Positions 10,170 through 19,733 of a stretch of DNA of 64,000 nucleotides are shown here, piece after piece. The stretch spans positions 620,001 to 684,000 of the forward strand of contig NZ_CP082161.1 in assembly GCF_023101665.1 (NCBI RefSeq), given 5' to 3'. Below the pieces are notes generated by a model. The model was not told the DNA's origin and ran no database searches. It saw nothing but the letters and a program-made list of their open reading frames with translations. Position numbers and translations under genes: made by a program. This stretch comes from Bradyrhizobium sp. 195. GTDB taxonomy: Bacteria > Pseudomonadota > Alphaproteobacteria > Rhizobiales > Xanthobacteraceae. The number at the start of each line of letters is the position of its first letter. The first letter of the stretch is position 1.

Positions 10170-11114
10170 ATGGGCAAGGGAACATCAGACAGCGGCGGCG
10201 TGGCCGCTGCCGGCTCTGCATCGTCCGCCGGAGCCTGGCTCGGCGCCATCGCGCTGGTCGGCTTCATCCTGGTGGCGACTGCGCAGGCGTCGAATCAGAT
10301 CCTGGCGCGCGGGCTCGCCGGATCCGTCCCGCCGTTTGCGCTCGCCTTCTTCCGCTGGAGCATCGTTGCCGTCGGGCTTGCGCCGATTGCGCTCGCCGAG
10401 ATTCGTGACGGCCGCCTCGCACTTGCCAAGAACATCTGGCCGATCCTGGCGGCCGGGTTCATGGGCATGTTTCTCTGCGGCGGCCCGGTCTACGCCGCCG
10501 GCGTATCGACGACGGCCATCCATATCGCCTTGATCATGGCGCTGTCGCCGATCACCGTGCTGCTGATCTCCGCCGTGCGCGGCATGGAACACGTCGGCCC
10601 GCTGCAATGGTTGGGCACCGCGCTCGCGCTGGCTGGCGCGCTGCTCATCATCTCCGGCGGTCATCCGCAGACGCTGATCGAACTGGAGACCGCGGCGGGC
10701 GACGGCTTGGTCGTGATCGCGATGCTCAGCTGGTCCGGCTATACTCTGCTGCAATCGCGGGCCGCGCCGCGCGCGTCCCTGCTTGCGCGCATCAGCCTGT
10801 TCGCAGCCGCCGGCGCCTTGTTCTCGCTGCCACTCGCCGCCTGGGAAATGTGGACCATGCCGGCCCAAATCTTCAGCGTCAGGGCACTCGCGGCCTACGT
10901 GTTCGCAGGGATCGTTCCTGGCCTGCTTGCGTATGCCGGCTTTGCCTGGCTCGGCGCCAAATTCGGGTCGGTGCGAACCTCGCTCGTCCTTTACCTCGGA
11001 CCGGTTGCAAGCGCCCTGTTGTCTTTCGCGATCCTCGGCGAGCCGCCAAAGCCGATCCATTTCGCCGGCGGCCTATTGATCCTTGGCGGCGTCTGGGCCA
11101 GCTTGCGCCGATAG
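10170..11114 (+). CDS. DMT superfamily (EamA) transporter
   Basis: 314 residues with about ten membrane helices in two EamA repeats. The first begins GAIALVGFILVATAQASNQI with FALAFFRW, typical of the repeat. The second ends with LVLYLGPVASALLSFAILGE, the hallmark of DMT carriers, followed by the last helix. Members export amino acids, metabolites or drugs across the inner membrane. The start at 10170 avoids a non-membrane N-terminal extension. No substrate clue in context. Confidence 0.9.
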   Translation: MGKGTSDSGGVAAAGSASSAGAWLGAIALVGFILVATAQASNQILARGLAGSVPPFALAFFRWSIVAVGLAPIALAEIRDGRLALAKNIWPILAAGFMGMFLCGGPVYAAGVSTTAIHIALIMALSPITVLLISAVRGMEHVGPLQWLGTALALAGALLIISGGHPQTLIELETAAGDGLVVIAMLSWSGYTLLQSRAAPRASLLARISLFAAAGALFSLPLAAWEMWTMPAQIFSVRALAAYVFAGIVPGLLAYAGFAWLGAKFGSVRTSLVLYLGPVASALLSFAILGEPPKPIHFAGGLLILGGVWASLRR

Positions 11115-11254
11115 TTCCATCTGGGCGCATCGTAGTTCAGACGCAGGAACCATCCGAGACGGCGAACATTCTGATCAAGGGCCCGTCTGGGCCCGGTTGC
11201 GCGCGCCTCTATTGTTTCGGCGTTCGCGGTGTCGCCTCTGGCGATGGGGGACTT

Positions 11255-11419
11255 GTGAGCACAGTCATAGAGAACTTGCTGTTGCGGAAGCAGAAGCTCG
11301 TGGAACAGCTCCAAAGGGCGCCGTCAGTCGAGGACCGCGACAAGATCGAGCACCAGCTCGAACAGATCAATACCGCGCTGGATTTTCTGGACAGGCCGGG
11401 ATCAAGGGACGCGCGATAG
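11255..11419 (+). CDS. Short coiled-coil protein
   Basis: 54 residues from GTG at 11255 with GGGGG 5-6 bases upstream. Heptad-like VIENLLLRKQKLVEQLQ and IEHQLEQINTALDFL predict a two-segment coiled coil. No known family. Its codon use matches its neighbours, and the strong ribosome site supports translation. It sits between the EamA gene and a convergent GntR gene. Confidence 0.5.
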   Translation: MSTVIENLLLRKQKLVEQLQRAPSVEDRDKIEHQLEQINTALDFLDRPGSRDAR

Positions 11420-11425
11420 GCGCGC

Positions 11426-12091
11426 TCACCCTACCTTGAGCGCTCTTGCGTAGACCGAGCCCGAATTGGTGATGTGCGTTGTCATCAATTCCTCGAAGGC
11501 GGCGAACTCGCCGCCTGCGAACAAATCGAGCAGCTTGCGATGCTCGTCGAACGACGTGCGTGTCCGGACGTCGATCGGCGAGGTCAGATTGGTGCGGAGT
11601 GCGGCGACGCGGCCGGAAACCAGCTGATAGGATTCGGCGAGGTAGCGGTTGCCGCAATGGGCGAACAGCGCCTCGTGAAAGGCGGCGTCGGCGCGGCCAT
11701 AGGCGATGTTGTCCTTCGCTGAGACCGCCGGCTCCATCGCCGCGATCGCCCCACTCATCGAGGCGATCGCACCGTCGCGATCGTGGCGATAGGCGAGCTC
11801 GGCGGCCCTAGGCTCGAGCGCGATGCGGAAGGTGCAGAGCGCGGTGATGTCTTCCGCGCTCGGCGTGAACACGAAGCTGCCGACCTGCGGGCGGATCACC
11901 ACGAGGCCTTGCGCCTGCAACTGGCCCATGGCCTCGCGCACCGGCGTGCGGCTGACGCCGAAGGAATTCGCCACCATCTCCTCGGAGATGGCGGCGCCGA
12001 GCGCGAACTCGCCGTCGATGATCGCCTGCCGCAGCCGCTGCATCACCCGTTGCGACAGCGATTTCGGCGTATCGAGCTTGAGCGAGCGCAT
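11426..12091 (-). CDS. GntR family regulator, FCD (FadR/VanR) type
   Basis: 221 residues. The winged helix SEEMVANSFGVSRTPVREAM is the GntR signature. The all-helical FCD effector domain follows (FRIALEPRAAELA, ADAAFHEALF, DEHRKLLDLF), with the conserved Asp and His positions expected to hold a metal. It lies 8 bases downstream of the FAD-oxidase gene on the same strand, so it is probably co-transcribed and controls that unit through the palindrome at 13578-13598. The effector is probably the hydroxy- or keto-acid handled by the flanking enzymes. Confidence 0.9.
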   Translation of the reverse strand: MRSLKLDTPKSLSQRVMQRLRQAIIDGEFALGAAISEEMVANSFGVSRTPVREAMGQLQAQGLVVIRPQVGSFVFTPSAEDITALCTFRIALEPRAAELAYRHDRDGAIASMSGAIAAMEPAVSAKDNIAYGRADAAFHEALFAHCGNRYLAESYQLVSGRVAALRTNLTSPIDVRTRTSFDEHRKLLDLFAGGEFAAFEELMTTHITNSGSVYARALKVG

Positions 12092-12099
12092 CTGCTCTC

Positions 12100-13512
12100 T
12101 CAGACGACTTTGCCGGGATTGAGCAGGTGATCGGGATCGAGCGCCGCCTTCAGCGTCCGCATCAGCGCGATCTCGGCCTCGCTTCGGGCATGCCCCAGCC
12201 ACTTCTTCTTCAGCGTGCCGATGCCGTGTTCGGCGGAGACGCTGCCGCCGAGCTCACGGACCAGACCGTAGATGATCGTGTCCATCTCTTCCTTCGGCTG
12301 CTGCTCGACGGAAAGGCCGGTGACCCAGGAGACCAGATGCAGATTGCCGTCGCCGATATGGCCGTAATAGACGCTCTCACAGCCCTTGATGCCGGAAGCG
12401 AGCGCCGCCTTGCAGCGCGTGACGAACTCGTCCATCCGCTTAACGGCAAGGCCGATGTCGTAGGAGATGTGCGGGCCCAGCACCTGGCCGAATTCGGCGC
12501 AGATGTCGCGCACGCGCCAGAACGCCTGCGTCTGCGCCAGCGATTGCGCCACGGCGGCATCCACCAGCAGCCCGCGCTCCATCAGCTCTTCGAGCCAGCT
12601 CTCGAACCGCGGCGCGTCCAGGCTTTCGTCGGTGCCCTGCGCCTCGACCAGCACGTAGAGGCCGTGACCCGCGCCGACCGGCGGCTTCACGCCGGCGCGA
12701 TTCGTGATCACGTCCCAATAGTCCGGCCACATCACCTCGAATGCCGACAGCAGCGGGCCGAGCCCGCTGCGCGCCGCGTCGAGCAACGCGATCACTGCGG
12801 CATAGTCCTTCAGCGCGCACAGGGCGGCCATGGTCGAGCGCGGCTTCGGGAACAGTTTCAGCACCACGCGGGTGATGATGCCGAGCGTGCCTTCGGACCC
12901 GATGAACAGATGCTTCAGATCGTAGCCGGCATTGTTCTTCATCAGCTTGTTGAGGCTGGTCATGACGGTGCCATCGGGCAACACCACTTCCAGGCCGAGC
13001 ACCAGTTCGCGCGTCATGCCGTAGCGGATCACGCGGTTGCCGCCGGCATTGGTCGAAAGATTGCCGCCGATCGCACAGGAGCCGCGCGAGCCGAGGTCGA
13101 GCGGAAAGAAGAAGCCGGCCTCGTCGGCGGCCTTCTGGATCGTCTCCAGCGGCGTGCCCGCTTTCACCGTCATCGTCGCCGAGGCAGGGTCGATCTCCTC
13201 GATGCCGGTCATGCGCTCCAGCGAGATCGCGACCCAGCCTGCTTCGGGCGATGCGCCGCGGCACAGCCCGGTCAGTCCGCCCTGCGGCACGAACGGAAGC
13301 CGCGCCTGCCGGCAGGTCAGAATCGCGTCGGCGACACCTTCCGCATCCACGGGGCGGATCACCGCAAGTGGCGTCTGCGGCAGGCTCGCGCTCCAGTCGT
13401 TGCAATTGCGCGCGGGCACGTCGGTGCCGATCAGCACGGCGGCTTCGCCGAGCTTGTCGCGCAGTGCGCCGAGCAATTGGTCGGGTCGCCCGACGGGGGT
13501 CACCATGTCCAT
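12100..13512 (-). CDS. FAD-linked 2-hydroxyacid oxidase/dehydrogenase (GlcD/D-LDH type)
   Basis: 470 residues. The N-terminal FAD-binding type 4 domain shows FVPQGGLTGLCRGA, LDLGSRGSCAIGGNLSTNAG and the GSEGTLGIITRV segment. The C-terminal FAD-oxidase cap contains YYGHIGDGNLHL and SAEHGIG, whose histidines bind the substrate carboxylate and metal in the D-2-hydroxyacid dehydrogenase group. D-lactate, D-2-hydroxyglutarate and glycolate are candidate substrates. The ATG at 13512 has GAGGAGG 6 bases upstream. The gene heads the unit with the GntR gene and is divergent from a DHDPS-family enzyme. Confidence 0.92.
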   Translation of the reverse strand: MDMVTPVGRPDQLLGALRDKLGEAAVLIGTDVPARNCNDWSASLPQTPLAVIRPVDAEGVADAILTCRQARLPFVPQGGLTGLCRGASPEAGWVAISLERMTGIEEIDPASATMTVKAGTPLETIQKAADEAGFFFPLDLGSRGSCAIGGNLSTNAGGNRVIRYGMTRELVLGLEVVLPDGTVMTSLNKLMKNNAGYDLKHLFIGSEGTLGIITRVVLKLFPKPRSTMAALCALKDYAAVIALLDAARSGLGPLLSAFEVMWPDYWDVITNRAGVKPPVGAGHGLYVLVEAQGTDESLDAPRFESWLEELMERGLLVDAAVAQSLAQTQAFWRVRDICAEFGQVLGPHISYDIGLAVKRMDEFVTRCKAALASGIKGCESVYYGHIGDGNLHLVSWVTGLSVEQQPKEEMDTIIYGLVRELGGSVSAEHGIGTLKKKWLGHARSEAEIALMRTLKAALDPDHLLNPGKVV

Positions 13513-13577
13513 GCGAGACCTCCTCAAAATCTGACTGCGCCCATGCGCGCCGTGACGCCGGAAAGAGTTTGCGTGCC

Positions 13578-13598
13578 TCTTGTATGTAAGGTACAAGA
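13578..13598. promoter_or_regulatory. Palindromic operator between FAD oxidase and DHDPS-family gene
   Basis: TCTTGTA (13578-13584) and TACAAGA (13592-13598) form a perfect 7-bp inverted repeat around 7 bases, with TTGTA/TACAA cores similar to FCD-type GntR sites. It lies 66 bases before the oxidase start and 93 before the aldolase start, suited to control both. Assignment to the adjacent GntR protein is inference. Confidence 0.55.
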
Positions 13599-13690
13599 TG
13601 AAAAGTAAAGCGAAAACAAAGCCCGGTTAAGCTTCGGAAGGTCGTTTGAGATCAGAGGCATAGTTCGGGATCCAAGCAAAGGGCAGTGTG

Positions 13691-14575
13691 ATGACCGAGG
13701 CAATTCGCGGGTTCTGGGTGGCATCGGCGACGCCGCTGGCGGCCGACGGCAGCGTAGATTCGGCAAAGCTCGCGGCTCACGCCAAGCAGCTCTTCGGCAA
13801 GGGCGTTGACGGCGTCGTGCTGTTCGGCACCACCGGCGAGGGCACCTCCTTCAATGTCGCCGAGCGTCTCGCGACCATCGAAGCCGTGCTCAAGGCCGGC
13901 GTTGCCCCGGAACGCATTGGCATCGGCGGCGGCTTTTCCGCCATCACCGACAGCATCGCCCTCTCACGCGCCGTGCTCGGCCTTGGCCTGCGTCACGTGC
14001 TGGTGCTGCCGCCCTATTTCGACCGCGGCGTCTCGCCCGAAGGCATCGAGGATGCCTTTGCCGCGATCATCGACGGCATCGCCGACGACAGGCTGCGCGC
14101 TTATCTCTACCACATCCCGCAGACGTCGGGCGTTGCGATTCCGACCAGCGTCGCCGCGAACTTGCGCAAGCGCTATGGCAAGCAGGTTGCCGGCCTGAAA
14201 GACTCCAGCGGTGACTTCAAGCAGTTCCAGGCCTTCCGCACAGCTAGCCCCGAACTCGCCATCACCGTCGGCAACGAAGCCGATATCACCCGCGCGATCG
14301 CGGCTGGCGGTGCCGGCACCATCTGCGGCATGGCCAACGTCGTGCCCGAGCTGGTCAAGGGCATGGTCGAGGGCAAGAATGTCGAAGCGCGCATGCAGGC
14401 TGCGATCGACGTCGTGCTGAAGACGCCGTCATTCACCGCGACGCTGAAGGCCATCCTGGCGGCGCAGACCGGCGACGCCGCCTGGCTGCGCGTGCGTCCG
14501 CCGCTCCGCGCATCGTCGGACGGCGCCGCGTTCAAGCGGAAGCTCGATGAGTTGACGGCTCCTGCCGTCGCGTGA
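13691..14575 (+). CDS. Dihydrodipicolinate synthase family aldolase/lyase
   Basis: 294 residues, TIM barrel. LFGTTGEGTS is the substrate carboxylate loop, YLYHIPQTSG holds the catalytic tyrosine, and AGLKDSSGD contains the Schiff-base lysine. In these enzymes pyruvate is cleaved from or added to an aldehyde. True DapA is essential and usually lies elsewhere; pairing here with a hydroxyacid oxidase and an FCD-GntR regulator points to a catabolic aldolase for a keto sugar acid or similar. The ATG at 13691 directly follows an in-frame GTG. Confidence 0.85.
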   Translation: MTEAIRGFWVASATPLAADGSVDSAKLAAHAKQLFGKGVDGVVLFGTTGEGTSFNVAERLATIEAVLKAGVAPERIGIGGGFSAITDSIALSRAVLGLGLRHVLVLPPYFDRGVSPEGIEDAFAAIIDGIADDRLRAYLYHIPQTSGVAIPTSVAANLRKRYGKQVAGLKDSSGDFKQFQAFRTASPELAITVGNEADITRAIAAGGAGTICGMANVVPELVKGMVEGKNVEARMQAAIDVVLKTPSFTATLKAILAAQTGDAAWLRVRPPLRASSDGAAFKRKLDELTAPAVA

Positions 14576-14665
14576 GATTTCGCACAAAATCGTGATACTT
14601 CGCCGCGCGACGTGTCGCGATCGCCACGACGGCGATTGGAGATTGCGGTTTGCTGCCGCTCTCTT

Positions 14666-14698
14666 CTTAGAACGATTCAACACTAGAGCGATTCAAGT
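14666..14698 (+). promoter_or_regulatory. Candidate iron-control (Irr/ICE-like) tandem motif
   Basis: Two adjacent copies, CTTAGAA CGA TTCAACA (14666-14682) and ACTAGAG CGA TTCAAGT (14682-14698), resemble the bradyrhizobial iron control element (TTTAGAA N3 TTCTAAA), the first copy better than the second. They lie 82-114 bases before the siderophore receptor start. Match is partial and control by Irr is inference. Confidence 0.4.
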
Positions 14699-14779
14699 CC
14701 GCCTACGGTTCTCTTCGCGCATCGTGGCTGTTAGACGCGCGAGCTTCAATGCCGTGTCTGACCTGGAAGTGAATCGAAC

Positions 14780-17098
14780 GTGCGTGCTCATCCGGATGGT
14801 CAACGCGTCAGCGGCCATCGTCATCGTGCCGGCAAGCGCCGTGCAGGTCTTCTCATTGGAGCAGCCGTGCTGCTCGCCGAATGCCCCTCCACCACGACGA
14901 CCGCGCAGGCGCAATCGGCTCTGCCGCCGGTGACGGTCGAGGCGCCGGCACAGCGGCCGAAACCGGCGCGCGCCTCGGAGCAGTCTCCACGCCGCACGCA
15001 GACCGCGGCGCGCCAGCGCAATCCCGCACCCGCAGCGCCGACGCTCTCGGAGCGCGCGGCCGCGGAAGCCGCCGCGCAGCAGGCCGCAAAGCTCGGCTAC
15101 CGCGCGATGCCGAGCGCGACGACGCTACGCAGCGGCGCTTCGCCGCTGGACACATCGCAGGCGGTCAACGTCGTGCCCGAGCAGGTGTTGAAGGACCAGC
15201 TCCCGCGCAACATCGACGATGCGCTCATCAACGTCTCCGGCATCACCCAGACCAACACGCTCGCGGGCAGCCAGGACGCCGTCATCCGCCGCGGCTTCGG
15301 CGACAATCGCGACGGCTCGATCATGCGCAACGGCATGCCGCTGGTGCAGGGCCGCAGCTTCAATCCCGCGGTCGAAAGCGTCGAGGTGCTGAAGGGGCCG
15401 GCTTCGCTGCTCTACGGCATCATGGACCCCGGCGGCATCGTCAACACCATCAGCAAGCGTCCGGAGCTCTACCAGCACGGCTCGGTCACGCTGCTCGGCT
15501 CGGCATTCAATGCTTCCAAGACCGGCGCCGATGGCCTGCTCGACGTCACCGGTCCGATCGGCGACCAGGGCCTTGCCTATCGCTTCATCGGCTATGGCGC
15601 CAGCGAGGACTATTGGCGCAATTTCGGCCGTCACCGCGAGATGCTGGTGGCGCCGTCGCTGGCCTGGTACGGCCAGGACACCACGGTGCAGCTCAACTAC
15701 GAGCATCGCGAGTTCATCTACCCGTTCGATCGCGGCACGGCGTTCAATCCGGTGACCAAGGCGCCGCTGGCGGTACCCGCCACGCGCCGGTTGGATGAGC
15801 CTTTCAACAACACCTGGGGCACGTCCGACCTGATCCAGGCCTCGGTCGAGCACCGCTTCAATCAGGACTGGAAGCTCTACGCCGGCTACAGCTACAACAC
15901 CGAAACCTTCAGCGCCAACCAGCTCCGCATCACCGGCATCAACTTCACGACCGGCAGGGAGACGCGCAGCAACGATGGCACGGGAAGCTCGCTCAGCAAC
16001 GTCAGCTACGGGACCTCATACATTTCCGGCAGCTTCTGGCTCGGCGACATGCGCAATGACGTCGTGTTTGGCGGCGATGGTCAGTATCGCACGATCTATC
16101 GCGACATCCTGATCCGGCAGACGACGCCCGCCTTCAATGTCTACAATCCCGTCTATGGGCTGATCGGACCGGGCACCACGGCGTCGAGCTCCGACAGCGC
16201 CCAGACCGACAAACTCGGCCAATGGTCGCTGTTTGCCCAGGACACGCTGCATCTGACTGAACGCTTCGCGCTGGTCGGCGGCGTGCGCTATATGGACTAC
16301 GATCAGATCGCCGGTCGCGGAAAACCCTTCGTCACCAACACCAACGTGTCGCAGGACAAGGTGCTTCCGCTCGGTGGTGCCATCTTCAAGCTCACGGATC
16401 AGATTTCGCTCTGTGCGAGCTACACGCAGTCGCTGAAGCCGAACTCGACGATTGCACCGATCGGCGTGGTCATCGATTCCAACGTCGCGCCCGAGGAAGG
16501 TGTGTCGTACGAGACCGGCGTGAAGTTCGATCTGAACAAGCGCATCTCCGGCACGCTGGCGCTCTACGATCTCGACAAGAAGAACGTGCAGACGACGAAG
16601 ACGAACAGCGCGGGCATCGTGGAGCTCCATACCGTCGGCCGCGCCCGCTCGCGCGGCGTCGAGCTGGACGTCACCGGCAGGCTCACCGACAGCTGGGCCT
16701 TGATCGGCAGCTATGGCTATACGGATGCCCGCGTGACGGCGTCCGAGGATCTGACATTGCTCGGCAAGAAGCTGCAAAACGTTGCCTTGAACACCGCATC
16801 GCTCTATCTGGTCTACGACTTCGGTACCGCATTGCCCGGCCAGCTCCGTCTCGGCGGCGGCGCGCGTTATGTCGGCGATCGTCCCGGCGATTCCACCAAC
16901 ACCTTTTTCCTGCCGTCCTATGTCGTCGCCGATATCTTCGCGACCTATGAGACGAGATACCAGAACACGCCCGTGATCTATCAGTTCAACGTCAAGAACC
17001 TGTTCGACACCGTCTACTATCCCTCCGCCGTCAACAATCTCAACGTCGCCATCGGCGATGCGCGGCGCGTCTCGCTGTCGGCGACGGTGAAGTTCTAG
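14780..17098 (+). CDS. TonB-dependent siderophore receptor
   Basis: 772 residues from a GTG start. The N-terminus has a basic stretch then AGLLIGAAVLLAECPS, a signal-like segment, followed by a Pro/Ala-rich linker. The plug domain shows DDALINVSGITQ, RGFGDNRDGSIMRNG and VEVLKGPASLLYG (the FhuA/FecA type), then a 22-strand barrel ending in VSLSATVKF with terminal aromatic Phe. It imports a ferric siderophore across the outer membrane using TonB. The PepSY gene begins 2 bases later and is surely co-transcribed. Confidence 0.93.
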   Translation: MRAHPDGQRVSGHRHRAGKRRAGLLIGAAVLLAECPSTTTTAQAQSALPPVTVEAPAQRPKPARASEQSPRRTQTAARQRNPAPAAPTLSERAAAEAAAQQAAKLGYRAMPSATTLRSGASPLDTSQAVNVVPEQVLKDQLPRNIDDALINVSGITQTNTLAGSQDAVIRRGFGDNRDGSIMRNGMPLVQGRSFNPAVESVEVLKGPASLLYGIMDPGGIVNTISKRPELYQHGSVTLLGSAFNASKTGADGLLDVTGPIGDQGLAYRFIGYGASEDYWRNFGRHREMLVAPSLAWYGQDTTVQLNYEHREFIYPFDRGTAFNPVTKAPLAVPATRRLDEPFNNTWGTSDLIQASVEHRFNQDWKLYAGYSYNTETFSANQLRITGINFTTGRETRSNDGTGSSLSNVSYGTSYISGSFWLGDMRNDVVFGGDGQYRTIYRDILIRQTTPAFNVYNPVYGLIGPGTTASSSDSAQTDKLGQWSLFAQDTLHLTERFALVGGVRYMDYDQIAGRGKPFVTNTNVSQDKVLPLGGAIFKLTDQISLCASYTQSLKPNSTIAPIGVVIDSNVAPEEGVSYETGVKFDLNKRISGTLALYDLDKKNVQTTKTNSAGIVELHTVGRARSRGVELDVTGRLTDSWALIGSYGYTDARVTASEDLTLLGKKLQNVALNTASLYLVYDFGTALPGQLRLGGGARYVGDRPGDSTNTFFLPSYVVADIFATYETRYQNTPVIYQFNVKNLFDTVYYPSAVNNLNVAIGDARRVSLSATVKF

Positions 17099-17100
17099 CC

Positions 17101-18282
17101 ATGGCAGCGCGGCTGGGACATACGATCAAGGCGGTCCTGTTCCAGGTTCATTCCATCGCGGGCCTGGTCCTTGCGCTGCTGGTGTCCCTGATCGCGCTGA
17201 CCGGCGCGGTCATGACTTTCGAGGACGAGATCGTCGATCACCTCAACGCCGGCATCATGCAGGTCACGCCGCGTCCGGCATCGGCGCTGATGCCGGATGA
17301 GCTGGTGGCGCGGCTGAAAGCAGGGCAGGACCTCGGCAAGGTCGCCGCCGTCACATTATCGAGCGATCCGTCGGCCGCGGTCCATGTCCGCTTCGGCCGC
17401 GACGAGCAGGGCGGAAGGCCGGCCTCGCTCTACGTCGATCCCTATGACGCGCGGGTGCTGGGCTCGCCCCGCGGCGAGACGTTCTTTGCGACCGTGCGCA
17501 GGCTGCATCGCTGGCTCCTCATCCCCGGCGACGGCAAGGGCTGGGGGCGTCCGATCACCGGCACGATCGCGCTCGGCCTCATCATCATGCTGGTGTCGGG
17601 ACTCGTGCTGCGCTGGCCGCGTCGCGCGGGCAGCGTGAAAATGTGGCTGAAACCAAATCTCGGACTCGGCGGCCGCGCCCTGCACCGGTCGCTGCACACC
17701 GTGATCGGCACCTGGGTCCTTCCGGTCTATCTGACAATGACGCTCACCGGGCTGTATTTCTCCTTTGAATGGTACAAGGACGGCGTGACCTGGCTGTTGG
17801 CGCGTCCTCCGGTCACCGCAGCGAAGATGACGACAAAGCCGCCGCGCCCGGAAGGCCGCGCCGAGCCGGCGCCGCCAATCGGATTCGATCGGGCATGGAC
17901 GACGTTCCGGCGCGAGGAAGGCGATCGGTTCTCAAGGGCCTTGCTGACGCTGCCGGCGGGGCCGGGCACGATGATACGCATCCGATCGTGGGGGAAAGCG
18001 TCGTTGCTCGAGACCACGCGCGACGAATTCCGCATCGACGCCGTCTCCGGCCAGCTGGTCTCCGCCGAGCGCTACGCCGACAAGACCCTTGGCGAAACGA
18101 TCATCGCAGCCATCTACGACATCCATCGCGGCGCGATCCTTGGCTGGCCCGGCAAGCTCGCCTTCATGATGGCAGCGATCCTGATGCCGCTGTTCGCGGT
18201 TACCGGCCTCCTGCTCTATCTGTCGCGCCGCCGGCTGCGGCAACCGGCGCCGCCACTGGCGCGGCTCGTTCCGGGCGAGTGA
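17101..18282 (+). CDS. PepSY-associated membrane protein (putative siderophore-iron reductase)
   Basis: 393 residues. Four membrane helices: near 17-38 (IAGLVLALLVSLIALTGAVM), 155-172, 200-222 and the C-terminal GKLAFMMAAILMPLFAVTG. Histidines in HSIAGL, RLHRWLL, HRSLHT and IHRGAILG fit the heme-binding pattern of the PepSY-TM family, members of which include FsrB-like ferric-siderophore reductases. Placement 2 bases after a siderophore receptor supports reduction of imported ferric siderophore at the inner membrane; that role is inferred. Confidence 0.88.
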   Translation: MAARLGHTIKAVLFQVHSIAGLVLALLVSLIALTGAVMTFEDEIVDHLNAGIMQVTPRPASALMPDELVARLKAGQDLGKVAAVTLSSDPSAAVHVRFGRDEQGGRPASLYVDPYDARVLGSPRGETFFATVRRLHRWLLIPGDGKGWGRPITGTIALGLIIMLVSGLVLRWPRRAGSVKMWLKPNLGLGGRALHRSLHTVIGTWVLPVYLTMTLTGLYFSFEWYKDGVTWLLARPPVTAAKMTTKPPRPEGRAEPAPPIGFDRAWTTFRREEGDRFSRALLTLPAGPGTMIRIRSWGKASLLETTRDEFRIDAVSGQLVSAERYADKTLGETIIAAIYDIHRGAILGWPGKLAFMMAAILMPLFAVTGLLLYLSRRRLRQPAPPLARLVPGE

Positions 18283-18449
18283 GAACTCCAGGCGGCTGGG
18301 CGAATGCTTGGAAGGTCGCTAATCATCCACGCCGCGGCTGAACTCGTCCAAGCTATCGCTTCCGGCGCCCAAGAAGCTCTTGTCTGAACTACCGTGGAAT
18401 GGTTCGATGTGCCTCGCACACGTTAAGGTGGGTGGGGACTTCGACGGAA

Positions 18450-19733
18450 ATGTCTGAACGAGACGAAATCGAAGAGACGGCGCTGCCTGCGGTGCTCGTC
18501 AGACGCAGTGATCTGCCCGTGCCGCTGACGCATCCGGCGCGAAGCTTTTTCGGTGGACTTCCCAAATTGCCTCCGCAGTTTGACTGGCCCACAACGGAGG
18601 TCAGAGCCGACGTGGCCTTGGAGACCGTTGCACTTACATTCGTCGCTCAGATCGACTTGGCTGAAGTGCCTGGAGCCAGCTGGTCGCCGCTTCCGACGCG
18701 GGGCACGCTCTTTTTCTTCTGCAGCTCGGTTTTTGTAGGCGAAGGACATCCACCGTGTCGCGTCCTCTACAGCCCGACTGACGGAGGCGCGTATGCCGAC
18801 CGCGCTCCACCGCCAGACCTGATGCCGCTGGCAGGGACCAACGGCGATCGTCAGGTCAAATGGCTCAATCCCGACGTCGATTTTCATTCCAAGGTCGAGT
18901 TCAAATATCCAATCTCATTTCTGCCGTTCCGCGACTTCTACTTCCGTGAGGATGTCGTCGGAGGCGAGCTCATGATCAAGGAATTATGCAAGGCGCTGGG
19001 TCCAGGCGGGCCGCAGGAGAATGATCTGCTTCGATTCCGAAGCGTGGCCCAATACGAAAAGGACGAGGACTGGCCTTTCAACTGGCTCCTGGTCACTTAC
19101 GTGGTTCGGTCGGTCTTGTCGCACGTCCAGCGCGATCTGACGCTTGGATATTACGGCAAGCCGCTCGCCGACGAAGCAAAGGTAGAGTTGAAGCGTCTTC
19201 GCGCCAGTGCGATCGGATGGCTCGAGCGGTGTCGGGCGCTGACCCCGATGGATGACGTCAGTCCGGACCCGAAGGCGACCTTCAGATCATGGTGGATCGA
19301 CGTCGTACAGACCTACAAGAGAATGGAAGGCCAGGTACGCACGTATGCGGGTGAAATCGTGGACGACCTCCGCAATGCCATCAATCATACGATCCGTTGT
19401 ATGTTCACCCAGGATGTCGACGCTTCCGAAGATGCCCCTCCGAGTTACGTTATGAACCTCGTGCGGCAGAATCGTTGGAAGACGCCGGAGGCGCGAGATG
19501 GAGAATATCGCCGATTTTCCACCGCGCTTCATCAGATGCTGGGATACGGCAGCGGCCCGCAGGATGCGACCGAGGTGCATTTGGAGGACATGTTGCTGCT
19601 CCAGATACAAGGTGATCTCGCTTTTTCTAATTGGCACTCCGATGTCGGCGGTGTGCTTCATTTTTGGATCGATCGGGATGCTCTTGACCGGCGCGACTTT
19701 TCGCAAGTCGTCGCTACATATGAGTGCGACTAG
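18450..19733 (+). CDS. DUF1963 (YwqG-like) protein
   Basis: 427 residues. The N-terminal 150 residues match the YwqG/DUF1963 pattern: SFFGGLPKLPPQFDWP, TFVAQIDLAEVP and the turn LPTRGTLFFFC. The C-terminus has the other family element, an LLLQIQGD segment followed by FWIDRDALDRRDFS. A long helical middle (residues 200-340) is unusual for the family, whose members are often shorter. Function of the family is unknown. The start at 18450 was chosen by the GGTGGGGA upstream. Confidence 0.75.
   Translation: MSERDEIEETALPAVLVRRSDLPVPLTHPARSFFGGLPKLPPQFDWPTTEVRADVALETVALTFVAQIDLAEVPGASWSPLPTRGTLFFFCSSVFVGEGHPPCRVLYSPTDGGAYADRAPPPDLMPLAGTNGDRQVKWLNPDVDFHSKVEFKYPISFLPFRDFYFREDVVGGELMIKELCKALGPGGPQENDLLRFRSVAQYEKDEDWPFNWLLVTYVVRSVLSHVQRDLTLGYYGKPLADEAKVELKRLRASAIGWLERCRALTPMDDVSPDPKATFRSWWIDVVQTYKRMEGQVRTYAGEIVDDLRNAINHTIRCMFTQDVDASEDAPPSYVMNLVRQNRWKTPEARDGEYRRFSTALHQMLGYGSGPQDATEVHLEDMLLLQIQGDLAFSNWHSDVGGVLHFWIDRDALDRRDFSQVVATYECD

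Noticed and set aside
12127..13608. 493-residue plus-strand frame opposite the FAD oxidase
   Set aside because: Shadow of a gene with clear FAD motifs and ribosome site on the other strand.
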